56,799 nt of DNA, from positions 1-56,799 of the forward strand of contig CABVBU010000020.1 in assembly GCA_902496665.1 (NCBI GenBank). The letters run 5' to 3'. The notes under the pieces were generated by a model that worked only from the letters and a program-made list of their open reading frames with translations, had not been told where the DNA came from and searched no databases. Below are positions 33,880 through 42,696 of this stretch, one piece after another; the first letter of the stretch is position 1; every line of letters begins with the position of its first letter. The position numbers and the translations under genes are program-made. This DNA is from an uncultured Clostridium sp. (lineage in GTDB: Bacteria; Bacillota; Clostridia; Lachnospirales; Lachnospiraceae).

Positions 33880-34248
33880 TTACTCCTGCTTCCACTCGAT
33901 ATTGCGGAGCACATAGCCGGCCTTGCTCACGATGTCACGGATCTCACGGTCTGTCAGCTTTGTCTTCATGCGGACATCGGCTTCCTTCTTCTCGAGGTTC
34001 ACCTCAGCCCAGTTGCCGTCCTTCTCATTGAACGCATTCTCCACATGGAGCTTGCAGTGTTTGCATTTCATGCCGTCCACTCCGATGACCGCGTAGTACG
34101 GATAGTCTGAAGCATTCTTATCCTGCACTTTGATCTTCTTTTCTACATCTTTCGTTCCGCAGCAGCCATAGGTGAACTGGCGGATCGAACCTTTCACCGC
34201 GAAGATCGCGACAACGATCAATGCGACGATAATAATACCATTTATCAT
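33880..34248 (-). CDS. Membrane-anchored HMA-domain metal-binding protein
   Basis: 122 residues. One N-terminal membrane helix (GIIIVALIVVAIFAVKGSI), a GCCG motif like the FeoB-associated cysteine-rich proteins, then a full HMA domain with the metal site GMKCKHCKLHVENAF and the usual beta-alpha-beta pattern to AGYVLRN. Probably hands a soft metal or iron to the P-type ATPase of the same operon. First gene after a strong promoter with GTTAG operators. Confidence 0.85.
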   Translation of the reverse strand: MINGIIIVALIVVAIFAVKGSIRQFTYGCCGTKDVEKKIKVQDKNASDYPYYAVIGVDGMKCKHCKLHVENAFNEKDGNWAEVNLEKKEADVRMKTKLTDREIRDIVSKAGYVLRNIEWKQE

Positions 34249-34318
34249 GGCGGATCACGCCTCCTCTTAATTTTCAGAAACTACAGTTTTTCATTCCCCC
34301 ACGGGGTATCTTCTTTCG

Positions 34319-34368
34319 TTTGTTAGTTTCTACTAACAAAGATTAGCACTAACTAACCGTCTTGTCAA
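34319..34368 (-). promoter_or_regulatory. Promoter with GTTAG operators for the HMA-Fur-ATPase operon
   Basis: -35 TTGACA (34368-34363), 17 bases, -10 TAATCT (34345-34340). Right after the -10 is a perfect palindrome with arms TTTGTTAGT (34319-34327) and ACTAACAAA (34332-34340) around TTCT. Between the boxes is a second set of half-sites, GTTAGTTAG and CTAA. The core GTTAGTTTCTACTAAC matches the site at 38799. Built like a repressor-controlled promoter. Confidence 0.78.
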
Positions 34369-34377
34369 TCCTCTTTG

Positions 34378-35697
34378 TCACTTTTTTGACATTTTCACCT
34401 TCGCCCCGTCATAAAGTCCTTCTTCATCAGCTCTCGCGATCACCACATCGCCCTCTCCGATTCCGGACTCAACCACAGCTGTGGTTCCAGTCTTGTATTC
34501 CAATGTCACCGGTGTAGTCTTCGCTTTTCCATCCTCCACCGTGAATACGAAGGATTCGCCGTCCACCTCAAACACCGCGTCCGCCGGGACCGTCAGTGCG
34601 TTCTCATTGTCGAAGAGCAGGAATCGCACGTTCACGCCGTAGCCTTCCATGCCAGAGAGCTCCTCGTTCTCCGCAAGCTCCGCCTTCACATGGACCCGGT
34701 ACTCGGAAAGTCCCAGAGCTGACGTGCCTTTCTCCGCGAATTTATAGATGTCGCTCACGCTTCCCTCGTAGGTCCTTTCACTGCCCCGCACCTTGAACAC
34801 AGCCTTCACCTGCGTCCCCTTATGGATATACGGGACCGCCGATGTCAGCACATCCGCCTCCGCAAAAGCCCCGTCCTGCTCTTTGATGACAGCCACGTTC
34901 TCCCCCGCCTGGATCATGGACGCGCCCTTTGCGGGGAGTGAGGTCACGATGCCGCTCTCCTCCGCCCGGATCGTGCATTTTTCCAGCTTGTCGTTTAACT
35001 GCTCCACCTGGGTCTTCTGGGCGCTGACCTGTGCCTCCAGTTCCTTTAAGACACTGTCATAAAATCTCTGATTTACGGTCCGCTCGTCGATCCCCTCGCC
35101 CTTTAAGCTGTTTAAAAGACTCCGGCTCTCCTCGTACCGGCTCTTCGCCTGTTCCCCGGAGAGTTCCGCCTGCTGGTACGCCGCCTCGTTCTGCTCATAC
35201 TCCGCCCGGGAGATATCTCCGGTCTCGTAGAGAGCTTTTGACGCCTCATATACCGTTTTGGCCGACTGCAGGGCTGCTTCCGCCGCTTCCGCCTCCTTCT
35301 TTGCAGAGGACAGATACTCCTGCGGGGACACGATCATCACCTGGCCGATCCGGCTCTGATCAAGCTTTGCCGTAAGCCCATCCAGGGTATCCTGTGCCAG
35401 GGACGCCGCGTACTCATAATCTGTGCTGTCGATCACCACCAGGATATCGCCCTTTTCCACCCGGTCGTTCTCATGGACAGGGATCTCCTTCACGGCGCCG
35501 GAGACCTGGCTGATGACCTGGGAAGTATCACCGAAGGAGAGAACGCCTTCCTCCGTGTACCAGTCCTGCACCGCCGTCCGCTCTGCCGCGGCAATCTCCA
35601 CCGAAAGTCCCTGATTTCCCATGATAACGGCCCCGGCTGCCGCTGCGAGGACAATGATGCCGCCCCCGATCACCACGATCTTCTTTGATATTTTCAT
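34378..35697 (-). CDS. Membrane-fusion (HlyD/MacA-type) adaptor protein
   Basis: 439 residues, one N-terminal membrane helix (about 7-27). Barrel-sandwich halves QVSGAVKEIPVHENDRVEKGDILVVID and the later ESGIVTSLPAKGASMIQAGENVAV flank a long coiled coil (about 90-225, rich in Ala/Glu/Gln). The C-terminus has beta-barrel domains. Works with the ATPase and permease encoded 3 bases upstream as a MacAB-like exporter. Substrate unknown. Last gene of its operon. Confidence 0.9.
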   Translation of the reverse strand: MKISKKIVVIGGGIIVLAAAAGAVIMGNQGLSVEIAAAERTAVQDWYTEEGVLSFGDTSQVISQVSGAVKEIPVHENDRVEKGDILVVIDSTDYEYAASLAQDTLDGLTAKLDQSRIGQVMIVSPQEYLSSAKKEAEAAEAALQSAKTVYEASKALYETGDISRAEYEQNEAAYQQAELSGEQAKSRYEESRSLLNSLKGEGIDERTVNQRFYDSVLKELEAQVSAQKTQVEQLNDKLEKCTIRAEESGIVTSLPAKGASMIQAGENVAVIKEQDGAFAEADVLTSAVPYIHKGTQVKAVFKVRGSERTYEGSVSDIYKFAEKGTSALGLSEYRVHVKAELAENEELSGMEGYGVNVRFLLFDNENALTVPADAVFEVDGESFVFTVEDGKAKTTPVTLEYKTGTTAVVESGIGEGDVVIARADEEGLYDGAKVKMSKK

Positions 35698-35700
35698 ACC

Positions 35701-38067
35701 CTACTCCCTCTCTTTCAGTACTTCTGTCAGGCTGATGTTCTTTACAAACTTCATCTCCGTGAGAAACGCTAACGCCGCAATCCCAAGGCAGATCACAAAT
35801 GCCTCAATGTAAGCGAACGGCGTGACGATGAGATCGATGGTGTAGCTGTCCGACACGATGATCTTCTCCACCAGGACCTTAAGCCCAATGCTCCCTGGAA
35901 ATCCCATAAGGATCCCCACGAAAAACGCTGCCATATGTTCCAAAAGCATCATAAGACCGATCTCTTTTTCCGTCTGTCCGAGAACCTTCAGGGTTCCGAA
36001 TTCCGTCACCCGCTCCCGGATATTGATCATGGAAATATTGTAGATCAGGACGCCTCCCGCCGCCACAGAGAGGACCGCAAAGAGATTCACCATCATCATC
36101 ATGCTGCTCATCATTTCCTGATAGCTTTTCACGATCTTTCCCGTGTCCACAAGTCCCGTGACGCGATTCGTCTCCATGATCTTCTGCTTTACCGTCTCCC
36201 TGGATCCCGCCTCCGTTTTTAACAGCACCGCATTCACCGGCAGCGAAATTCCAAAGGTGTCTCCCATGGATGCCAGTTCCATATAGCAACCGCTTCCGAC
36301 GCTCTCCGCGATGACATCCGCCACCGGCACCGTCGTCTCCCGGATCGTGACACCTGGGATCGAAACCTGGAGTCTGCCACCCCGCTTTACGTGGAGCTTC
36401 TTCGCAATCCTCTCATTTAGGATCACGCCTCCTGACGGCGGGTCAAACACGTTCCGGTAGATATCCATGATCTTCCACATGGAAGAATTTTTATTTAACC
36501 CGTAGAGCATGGCAAACTCTGTCCGGTTTTCGTTCCGCAGCTGTACCGCACCCGAGTAGACCGCCTCCGCGTCCTCCACTCCGTCTAAGAGAAGTCCACT
36601 CTCCGCCGCCCGCACCGGGCTCTCATACCGGTCCAGGGTCATCTCAAAATCAAAGGTCTGGATCTTATCGAACTGGTCAAAATACATCTGGTCCTCCACG
36701 CTGCGGAAGGAAAAAAGCACCGATGCCATGGAGAAGGGGAATCCCACTGCCAGGGCAATCATGCAGGCACGGAACGGGTTTCTTAAAAGGGACCGGAACG
36801 CCATTTTTGCCGGAAGCTTCAAATGCCTCTCAAAAAGATCCGGAAGCTTTCCCGTCCGTTTGAGATCCGGCATTCTCTGGCGCATGGCCTGGGCTGGATT
36901 GATCTTTAAGATATCCCTGACACCCAGGAATACCGCCCCGATTCCCGTCGCCGCCGCCAGTGCCGCTCCGCCGATTCTGGTCCCGATATAATTGTGGTAC
37001 ACCGTGTCCGGCAGGTTGAAGAACTCCACATACATGTCAAACATATATTTTCCAAAGGGGATCGCCAACACATCCCCAATGAGGCTTCCGATGACTCCCG
37101 CTGCCACCCCTAACATCAGGTAGGATGCCATGAGTTCCCGGTCTGTCAGTCCGAAGGCCTTCATGGTCCCGATAAGGCTCTGGTCCCGGTCCACCATCTT
37201 TTTTAACACCACATACAGCATGAACACGGAGATCGCGAGGAACATCACCGGCAGGATCGTTCCCATGGAGATCAGCTCGCTCACCTCTCCGCTCACCATG
37301 TCGTAGCTCGCCTGGTCCGCCCGGTCCGTCAGGGAGATCAGTCCGTACTGTCTTAGGGCGTCGGAGAGACTGCCACGGACATTCTCGTATGTATAGCCGG
37401 ATTCCAGGAGAAATCCCAGCTCTGTCAGCATGTCTCCGCTTCCGGTCAGTTCCTCCATCCGCTTTTTCTCGATGCAGGCGATGTCGTAGGTCTCCCCGTC
37501 CGGCACCATGGCACCGCCCGGTGGGATCGAGTAGATGGAATCCGGGGTGCTGACAGTGCCCGCCAGGACGAACTCATGGGAGATCCCTCCTATCAGAAGG
37601 CGCAGCGTGTCCCCCGGCTCGTATCCGCAGGCATCGATCATCCGTTTTCCGAGCCAGATCATGTCCCGGGTTCCCGCAGTATTTTTCGCCGTGGTCCGCG
37701 TCATCCGGTTCAGGGACTCTGCCTCCTCTTCCTCGTCCCCTGCCGATAAAAGATGTACCGATGCCATCTCCGTCTGTCCCTCCGCCAGGATCCTCACGTC
37801 CTTTGTGAGCCGCCCGGATGCCTTTTTGATGCCTGGAAGTTCCTCCAGGGCCTCAAGCTGCACCGAAGAGATACCGGAGACTTCCGCAAAGACATCTGCC
37901 AGTGCGTTCTTCTCGTAGTAGGAATCCACCTGGCCTTTCAGGTTCTGCAGCGTATCGATCATCGCCACAAACACGAAGATTCCGATGGCGATAACGAACA
38001 CGGCACCTAAGAATGATCCCTTATTCTTTTTTGCCATCCGGAATGTGTTTAATGCGAACAGTTTCAC
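35701..38067 (-). CDS. ABC transporter permease (FtsX/MacB type, duplicated)
   Basis: 788 residues with two FtsX-type modules: helices near 20-40, 275-295, 320-345 and 365-385, then a second set at 425-450 and three near the end; a large extracellular domain sits between helices 1 and 2 of each module. The start is GTG 38067, overlapping the ATPase stop by four bases (GTGA), so translation is coupled. Forms the membrane part of the tripartite exporter. Confidence 0.92.
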   Translation of the reverse strand: MKLFALNTFRMAKKNKGSFLGAVFVIAIGIFVFVAMIDTLQNLKGQVDSYYEKNALADVFAEVSGISSVQLEALEELPGIKKASGRLTKDVRILAEGQTEMASVHLLSAGDEEEEAESLNRMTRTTAKNTAGTRDMIWLGKRMIDACGYEPGDTLRLLIGGISHEFVLAGTVSTPDSIYSIPPGGAMVPDGETYDIACIEKKRMEELTGSGDMLTELGFLLESGYTYENVRGSLSDALRQYGLISLTDRADQASYDMVSGEVSELISMGTILPVMFLAISVFMLYVVLKKMVDRDQSLIGTMKAFGLTDRELMASYLMLGVAAGVIGSLIGDVLAIPFGKYMFDMYVEFFNLPDTVYHNYIGTRIGGAALAAATGIGAVFLGVRDILKINPAQAMRQRMPDLKRTGKLPDLFERHLKLPAKMAFRSLLRNPFRACMIALAVGFPFSMASVLFSFRSVEDQMYFDQFDKIQTFDFEMTLDRYESPVRAAESGLLLDGVEDAEAVYSGAVQLRNENRTEFAMLYGLNKNSSMWKIMDIYRNVFDPPSGGVILNERIAKKLHVKRGGRLQVSIPGVTIRETTVPVADVIAESVGSGCYMELASMGDTFGISLPVNAVLLKTEAGSRETVKQKIMETNRVTGLVDTGKIVKSYQEMMSSMMMMVNLFAVLSVAAGGVLIYNISMINIRERVTEFGTLKVLGQTEKEIGLMMLLEHMAAFFVGILMGFPGSIGLKVLVEKIIVSDSYTIDLIVTPFAYIEAFVICLGIAALAFLTEMKFVKNISLTEVLKERE

Positions 38068-38774
38068 GTCCAGTCCACCTCCCCCGGTGATATCGGCGTG
38101 TCATGACTTTCGATCCGCTCTAATATCCCGTCACGCATATAAAAGACCCGGTCCGCGATCTCGGCGATTTTCGCGTTGTGGGTGATGATGAGCAGCGTTT
38201 TTTTGTAGTTCCGGTTAAAATTCCAGAGAAGCTCCAGGACCTGGACGCTGGTGCGGCTGTCGAGAGCTCCCGTTGGTTCATCGCAGAGCAGCACGTCCGG
38301 GTTCTTGCAGAGCGCTCTGGCGATGGCCACGCGCTGCTGCTCTCCGCCGGAGAGCTTTGCCGGGAAATGGCTGGAGCGGTCCGAGAGCCCCACTTCCTCC
38401 ACAAGTTTCTTTGCGTCAAAAGGATCCGGGGTCAGGCCCGCGGAGAGCTCCACATTTTCAAGGACCGTCAGGCCCGGGAGCAGATTGTAGAACTGGAAGA
38501 CAAAACCCACATGACGTCGTCTGTAGTCTGTCAGAGATTTATGGTCGCTCCAGTCCAGGGACCTTCCCTCGTACTCAAGGTCTCCGTCCGTGACGGTCTC
38601 GATGCCTCCCAGGATATTTAAAAGCGTACTTTTTCCCGATCCGCTGGGACCTAAGATCACGACGATCTCACCTTCATAAACTTCAAAAGAGACATCTTTT
38701 AAGGCGTGGACCGCCGCATCTCCCACGTTAAAATCCTTGCTGATCTTTTCTGCCCGAAGCACCGTTTTCATCAT
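38064..38774 (-). CDS. ABC transporter ATPase (LolD/MacB type)
   Basis: 236 residues from the second ATG (38774), which is 7 bases after GGGGG; the first ATG is too close to that site. Walker A GPSGSGKSTLLN, Q-loop FVFQFYNLLPGLTV, signature LSGGEQQRVAIARAL, Walker B VLLCDEPTGALD, H-loop ITHN. First gene of the exporter operon ABC ATPase, permease, adaptor. Confidence 0.95.
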   Translation of the reverse strand: MMKTVLRAEKISKDFNVGDAAVHALKDVSFEVYEGEIVVILGPSGSGKSTLLNILGGIETVTDGDLEYEGRSLDWSDHKSLTDYRRRHVGFVFQFYNLLPGLTVLENVELSAGLTPDPFDAKKLVEEVGLSDRSSHFPAKLSGGEQQRVAIARALCKNPDVLLCDEPTGALDSRTSVQVLELLWNFNRNYKKTLLIITHNAKIAEIADRVFYMRDGILERIESHDTPISPGEVDWT

Positions 38775-38798
38775 ATGCATTCCCCCTGTGCTTTATAT

Positions 38799-38831
38799 GT
38801 TAGTTATATCTAACGCCCAGGAAATATACAA
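38799..38831 (-). promoter_or_regulatory. Promoter and GTTAG operator of the exporter operon
   Basis: -35 TTGTAT (38831-38826), 17 bases, -10 TATAAC (38808-38803). The operator GTTAGTTATATCTAAC (38799-38814, plus strand) covers the -10. It agrees with the site at 34322 in 12 of 16 positions, including both GTTAG/CTAAC arms, so one repressor probably controls both transcripts. Confidence 0.75.
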
Positions 38832-38836
38832 GACCC

Positions 38837-38885
38837 GGCGTATTAAATGAGAATTTTTCTCAATAAAATACGCCCGGCCTTTTTT
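38837..38885 (+). terminator. Orphan hairpin with T tract
   Basis: GGCGTATT (38837-38844) and AATACGCC (38867-38874) with an inner TGAGAA/TTCTCA stem; then CCTTTTTTC on the plus strand. No plus-strand gene precedes it, so it may insulate the exporter promoter from antisense transcription. Confidence 0.4.
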
Positions 38886-38962
38886 CAACCCGCGGGCTTT
38901 TTCCGCAGTCTCTACCGTCCCCTTTTTTCTGTGCAGAGTCTTTATTTTTCTGAAACTTTTCG

Positions 38963-38990
38963 AAAAAAGGCAGCCCGTCTCCGGACTGCC
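38963..38990 (-). terminator. Terminator after the LTA-synthase-like gene
   Basis: GGCAG-CCG and CGG-CTGCC (38969-38990) form a short GC-rich stem, followed on the minus strand by TTTTTTCG. 21 bases beyond the stop at 39012. Confidence 0.82.
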
Positions 38991-39011
38991 TGCATAGACT
39001 TCAATATTCAT

Positions 39012-40892
39012 TTACTGCGCGATCGAAAACATCTCATTCACGGTCTTCGGATCCAGGCTGTGGTTGTATACAAGATTCTCGTACTCCACCAGCTGTTCTT
39101 TCCAATCGTAGTCTCCGCTCTCCGCGTCCTCCCAGCTGTGGTAGGTTCCGTCGGATTCCCAGATTCCAAGGTGATGGATGATCGGAAGCTTTTCGGAAAG
39201 CTGTAAGAGGAATTCGTTATACGGAGTCAGTGACAGGTTCGCGCGCTTTAATACATAGGAGGAAAGGTAAATTGCACCTAACCGTCCCATGTCCTCCGAA
39301 GGCTGGTCGTAGTTGGTCCAGATCACAAACGGGGTCTCGTACCAGACCATTTTCTGCTCATTCGGAACCTTCGCGCTCTCCACACCCATAGCCTCATCGA
39401 AGAACTCGTCCTCGATTCCCGGCTGATGGTCGCCGAACATGACGATCATCGTCGGCTGGTCGCACTGGGAGAAATAGTTTACAAGCCACTCAAAAGCTTC
39501 ATCCGATTTCTTCACGAGGGACAGGTACATGTCTGCCTCCGGATACTTTCCTTCCATGTCCCCGGTGAGCCATACCTCCTGGTCGAAATTCGCGTATGGG
39601 GTCATGTATCCGCCGTGGTTCTGCATGGTCACATTAAAGAGGAACAGCTTGTCATCCGGATTTGCCTTCTGCTCGATATACTCGGTGATGACCTTAAAAT
39701 CGCTCAGGTCACTGATATAATTTCGAAGTTCATCCCGGCCCTCGTAGGCGCTGATATCCATGAAATCGCTGAAACCCATGTTGTTGTAACAGATGCGGCG
39801 ATTCCAGTTCTCTGCCGGGTACGGGTGCATGGCAACCGGTGTGTATCCCTGATCCCGCACCGTGCTGACCATGGAGCGGACACCCGGATTTACATAGAAC
39901 TGGTACGCCACGCTTCCTCTCGGCATCAGATACATGGAATCACCGATCAGGAACTCAAACTCAGAGTTGCTGGTCATGGCACCAAACACCGGCATGCAGA
40001 GCTTTCCTTTTACGGTGTTCTCCGTCAGGCTGTGGAGAAATGGGAAATAATCGATATTTGTCGTAAAATCTCCATCCACCGCCAGATCGGAAAGGCTCTC
40101 GTTCATGATACAGATAATATTCGTCGGCTGGATCGCGTCCCCGGACGCCACCGCTGCTGCAGTCTCCCCATTCCGCTCCTTCTCACTGCCCACATATTTG
40201 TTGTAGATTTCCTGGATCTTCGCCTGAGAGTAACCTCCCGGTGCTTTCTTTATCAGATATTTGATCGAAATTGCGGAAGACAGGATATAGCCATTCTCTG
40301 CGTAGGAGGTCGTCGGATCCCAGAGGTTTACCTCCAGGGACAGACCTGAGATCATAAAGTTATAAAAGCAGGCGATAAACGCGGCAACCGCACCAGCAGA
40401 AATGCCGAATACCGCTGCTCTTTTCTTTTTCCCTTTTACCCGCACAAACACAAACTGCGCCAGCGCGTTCCATATGATCAGGAGAACGCCGCAGATGATC
40501 ATCATAAATGTCGGGGTGTAATTGTAGCTTCCTGCAACCGTCATCGCGGTCTTCACCGCCAGAACATCGCCCATCATGATCGGACGGCTTCTGAAGGAGA
40601 CGACAAACGCCTCCGCCAGGGAGATCGCATAGAGGATCACAGAAGAGACCGGAACGGAAATCCGGGTGCTGCCGGAGATTCCGAATACCAGAAGGTACAG
40701 TGCGAACATCCATACAATGTTGAGTACCGCGTTCTTCGGAAGTACCATCGCAAAGTTTCCCGTCACGAACTCGAACATGATGTAGGAAAACACCGGAGAT
40801 AATAAAAATAATGCAATGCCGCCTGCATGTTCCAGCCTGTGGTTTTCCCTCTCTTCATACTCTCCTGTTCTTTCTTCAAACTTTTCATCCAT
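39012..40892 (-). CDS. LTA synthase-family membrane sulfatase-like enzyme
   Basis: 626 residues. Five N-terminal helices (about 25-190), then an extracellular alkaline-phosphatase/sulfatase-type domain: MNESLSDLAV (metal and nucleophile region), FGAMTSNSEFEFL, MHPYPAENWNRR, MQNHGGYMTPY and VMFGDHQP (metal ligands). LtaS-type enzymes transfer glycerol phosphate from phosphatidylglycerol to a glycolipid or other acceptor at the cell surface. The catalytic threonine of LtaS seems to be Ser here (NES-LSD), so a related phosphotransferase on another polymer is possible. Confidence 0.9.
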   Translation of the reverse strand: MDEKFEERTGEYEERENHRLEHAGGIALFLLSPVFSYIMFEFVTGNFAMVLPKNAVLNIVWMFALYLLVFGISGSTRISVPVSSVILYAISLAEAFVVSFRSRPIMMGDVLAVKTAMTVAGSYNYTPTFMMIICGVLLIIWNALAQFVFVRVKGKKKRAAVFGISAGAVAAFIACFYNFMISGLSLEVNLWDPTTSYAENGYILSSAISIKYLIKKAPGGYSQAKIQEIYNKYVGSEKERNGETAAAVASGDAIQPTNIICIMNESLSDLAVDGDFTTNIDYFPFLHSLTENTVKGKLCMPVFGAMTSNSEFEFLIGDSMYLMPRGSVAYQFYVNPGVRSMVSTVRDQGYTPVAMHPYPAENWNRRICYNNMGFSDFMDISAYEGRDELRNYISDLSDFKVITEYIEQKANPDDKLFLFNVTMQNHGGYMTPYANFDQEVWLTGDMEGKYPEADMYLSLVKKSDEAFEWLVNYFSQCDQPTMIVMFGDHQPGIEDEFFDEAMGVESAKVPNEQKMVWYETPFVIWTNYDQPSEDMGRLGAIYLSSYVLKRANLSLTPYNEFLLQLSEKLPIIHHLGIWESDGTYHSWEDAESGDYDWKEQLVEYENLVYNHSLDPKTVNEMFSIAQ

Positions 40893-40952
40893 ATACGTTT
40901 ATTTCACTTTCTAAATCTGTCTGTCAAAACTTGTTCAGCAAAATCTCATCCG

Positions 40953-40992
40953 CAGGGTTTTCCATCGGCAGCTGCTTCCGGATCCATAGCAA
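40953..40992 (-). repeat. Short degenerate repeat, copy 1 (LLWIRKQLP frame)
   Basis: The minus strand reads TTGCT-TGGAT-CGGAAG then AGCTGCCGAT, encoding LLWIRKQLPMENPADEILL before TGA at 40926. A second copy at 45820-45861 encodes LLCIRKKLPIT. The two share about 24 of 30 bases. No ribosome site is seen, so I treat it as a dispersed repeat rather than a gene. Nothing else is seen in 40993-41073. Confidence 0.4.
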
Positions 40993-41073
40993 TTTAAAAG
41001 AACTGCCGTCGATAGTTTTCCAAGTGCATAGCCGCCCAAACGTGTGCCTGCTGGACTTTTATCTTCTGTTACA

Positions 41074-42156
41074 TTAATTTCTATGGGAATTCTCTCCCCC
41101 GCGGATCGCCCAGCGCATCTTCGTGGATCTCGCCCTCGGGTTTCTCTGACATTCCTCCGCGGACGGGCGGATCACATCGTTTGCCACGTCACTGTAAAGT
41201 CCATCTTTTTTGCCTTCTTTAAAGTAATACTTTACGAGACGGTCCTCGCCGGAATGGAACGTCAGGATCGCCGCTCTTCCGCCCGGTGCCAGGATACCTG
41301 GAAGCTTTGTAAGGAAACTCTCCAAAACCTCAAATTCCTGGTTTACATCGATCCGGAGTGCCTGGAAACATCTCTGGCAGGACTTCTTCACCGCTTCCTT
41401 CCGCTCTTTTTCCGGAATGAAGGAAAGTGTTGTCTCAATGACTTCCTTAAGTCCTGTCGTCGTCTCGATATACTGGCGCTTTCTATTTCTCTTCGCAATC
41501 TCCCTCGCGATCTCCTCCGCATACGGCTCGTCGGAATTTTCCACAAACATTCCGGCTATTTCTTCCATATCCATCTGCTTTAACCGCTCCGCCGCGGAGA
41601 TCCCCTTTTCCGGATTCAGTCTCAGGTCTAACGGACCGTCCGCCTTGTAGGTAAATCCCCGTTCCGGATTATCGATCTGCATGGAGGAGACACCGAGATC
41701 CGCCAGAACGAAATCAAAAAGTCCGGTCTCCGGGACAAGCTTATCGATATCCGCGAAGTTCATCTGCTTCACCGTAAGGATGTCCTCGTCAAATCCGCGC
41801 TCCTTTAACCGCGCCTTCGTCTTCACGATCTCGATGGGATCCACGTCAAGGCCGTACATGTGTCCCTGTCCCTCGAGTTTCTTCAACATTTCCGTCGTGT
41901 GCCCGCCGTAACCCAATGTAGCGTCAAGTCCCTGCATTCCCGGCTTGATATCCAGGAAATCCAGGATCTCGTTCACACAGATCGAGATGTGCATGCCTGC
42001 CGGAGTACTGCCTTTTTTGATGACCTTCTCGACCGTGTCAGCATATTTCTCCGGATTCTGTTCTTTATACTTTTCCTCAAACCGTTTCGGATGTGTCCCA
42101 CTGTAACGGACACGCCGCTTGTGTACCGGTGCTCCCTGTACCTCTTTTTCTTCCAT
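41074..42156 (-). CDS. rsmH: 16S rRNA (cytosine-1402-N4)-methyltransferase RsmH, long form
   Basis: 360 residues from ATG 42156 (GAGGT 7 bases upstream). SAM motif DATLGYGGHTTEML, VLADLGVSSMQIDNPERGF, PLDLRLN, FHSGEDRLVKYYF, all RsmH. The usual protein is about 310 residues; this one has an extra 45-residue basic N-terminus (KRRVRYSGTHPKRFEEKYKEQ). It is not followed by ftsL or other division genes, so it lies outside the usual mra/dcw cluster and may be a second copy. Confidence 0.93.
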   Translation of the reverse strand: MEEKEVQGAPVHKRRVRYSGTHPKRFEEKYKEQNPEKYADTVEKVIKKGSTPAGMHISICVNEILDFLDIKPGMQGLDATLGYGGHTTEMLKKLEGQGHMYGLDVDPIEIVKTKARLKERGFDEDILTVKQMNFADIDKLVPETGLFDFVLADLGVSSMQIDNPERGFTYKADGPLDLRLNPEKGISAAERLKQMDMEEIAGMFVENSDEPYAEEIAREIAKRNRKRQYIETTTGLKEVIETTLSFIPEKERKEAVKKSCQRCFQALRIDVNQEFEVLESFLTKLPGILAPGGRAAILTFHSGEDRLVKYYFKEGKKDGLYSDVANDVIRPSAEECQRNPRARSTKMRWAIRGGENSHRN

Positions 42157-42200
42157 GTCAAAACCTCGTTTTATCGCTGTTTTTCTACACATACCGGTTT

Positions 42201-42230
42201 ATCTTAACATATTCTTCATATAAATGTAAA
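42201..42230 (-). promoter_or_regulatory. Promoter of rsmH
   Basis: -35 TTTACA (42230-42225), 18 bases, -10 TAAGAT (42206-42201), 45 bases before the ATG. Confidence 0.6.
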
Positions 42231-42258
42231 GTATCTTTTCGTTGACAGAAATCATGGT

Positions 42259-42391
42259 GTTACTGTTCACGCCTTGCGCAAACAGTAACTGATTTTGCCG
42301 ATGCTTCGCATTCCAAATCGGCAAAATCCACTACCACCACTGTACTGTACGGAATTTTCAGTTCAGAAAATTCCTACCCGTGTACAGTAAC
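42259..42391 (+). repeat. 133-bp three-hairpin intergenic repeat, copy A
   Basis: Hairpin 1: GTTACTGTT/AACAGTAAC (42259-42267, 42281-42289). Hairpin 2: GATTTTGCCGAT/ATCGGCAAAATC (42291-42302, 42317-42328). A CACTACCACCACTG linker. Hairpin 3: TACTGTAC (42343-42350) and GTACAGTA (42382-42389) enclosing GGAATTTTC/GAAAATTCC. Copies B (54312) and C (56669) are more than 90 percent identical over the shared part. Between rsmH and the phosphofructokinase promoter; 42392-42540 holds another CCGG hairpin followed by TTTTT near 42460. Confidence 0.92.
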
Positions 42392-42559
42392 ATTATGGTT
42401 CTGCCGGAGTGCTGTCGTTCACGCTACAGCCAGATATCCGCCGGTTTTTCCAGTACTCCACACTCCTAATCACTCAATCGTCAAAATCCTGTCATCTTTG
42501 TTTGAGATGTGCATATATTTCAAATTTGTCATCTTTTCTCTAAATATTCTGTCTTTTAC

Positions 42560-42588
42560 TTGTTTTTACATTATAAAACTGATATAAT
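42560..42588 (+). promoter_or_regulatory. Promoter of the phosphofructokinase gene
   Basis: -35 TTGTTT (42560-42565), 17 bases, -10 TATAAT (42583-42588). The leader to ATG 42697 is about 100 bases, with a TCAGTG/CACTGA stem near 42628 and 42645. Confidence 0.78.
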
Positions 42589-42696
42589 GATTTTATTGTA
42601 ACTGCTCCGTGTTTCCGTGTCTTCGATCAGTGAAAACACAATCACTGACTTTGACGGACAGTTATCATTCAATAACTATATTTGGAGGGATGCTAC

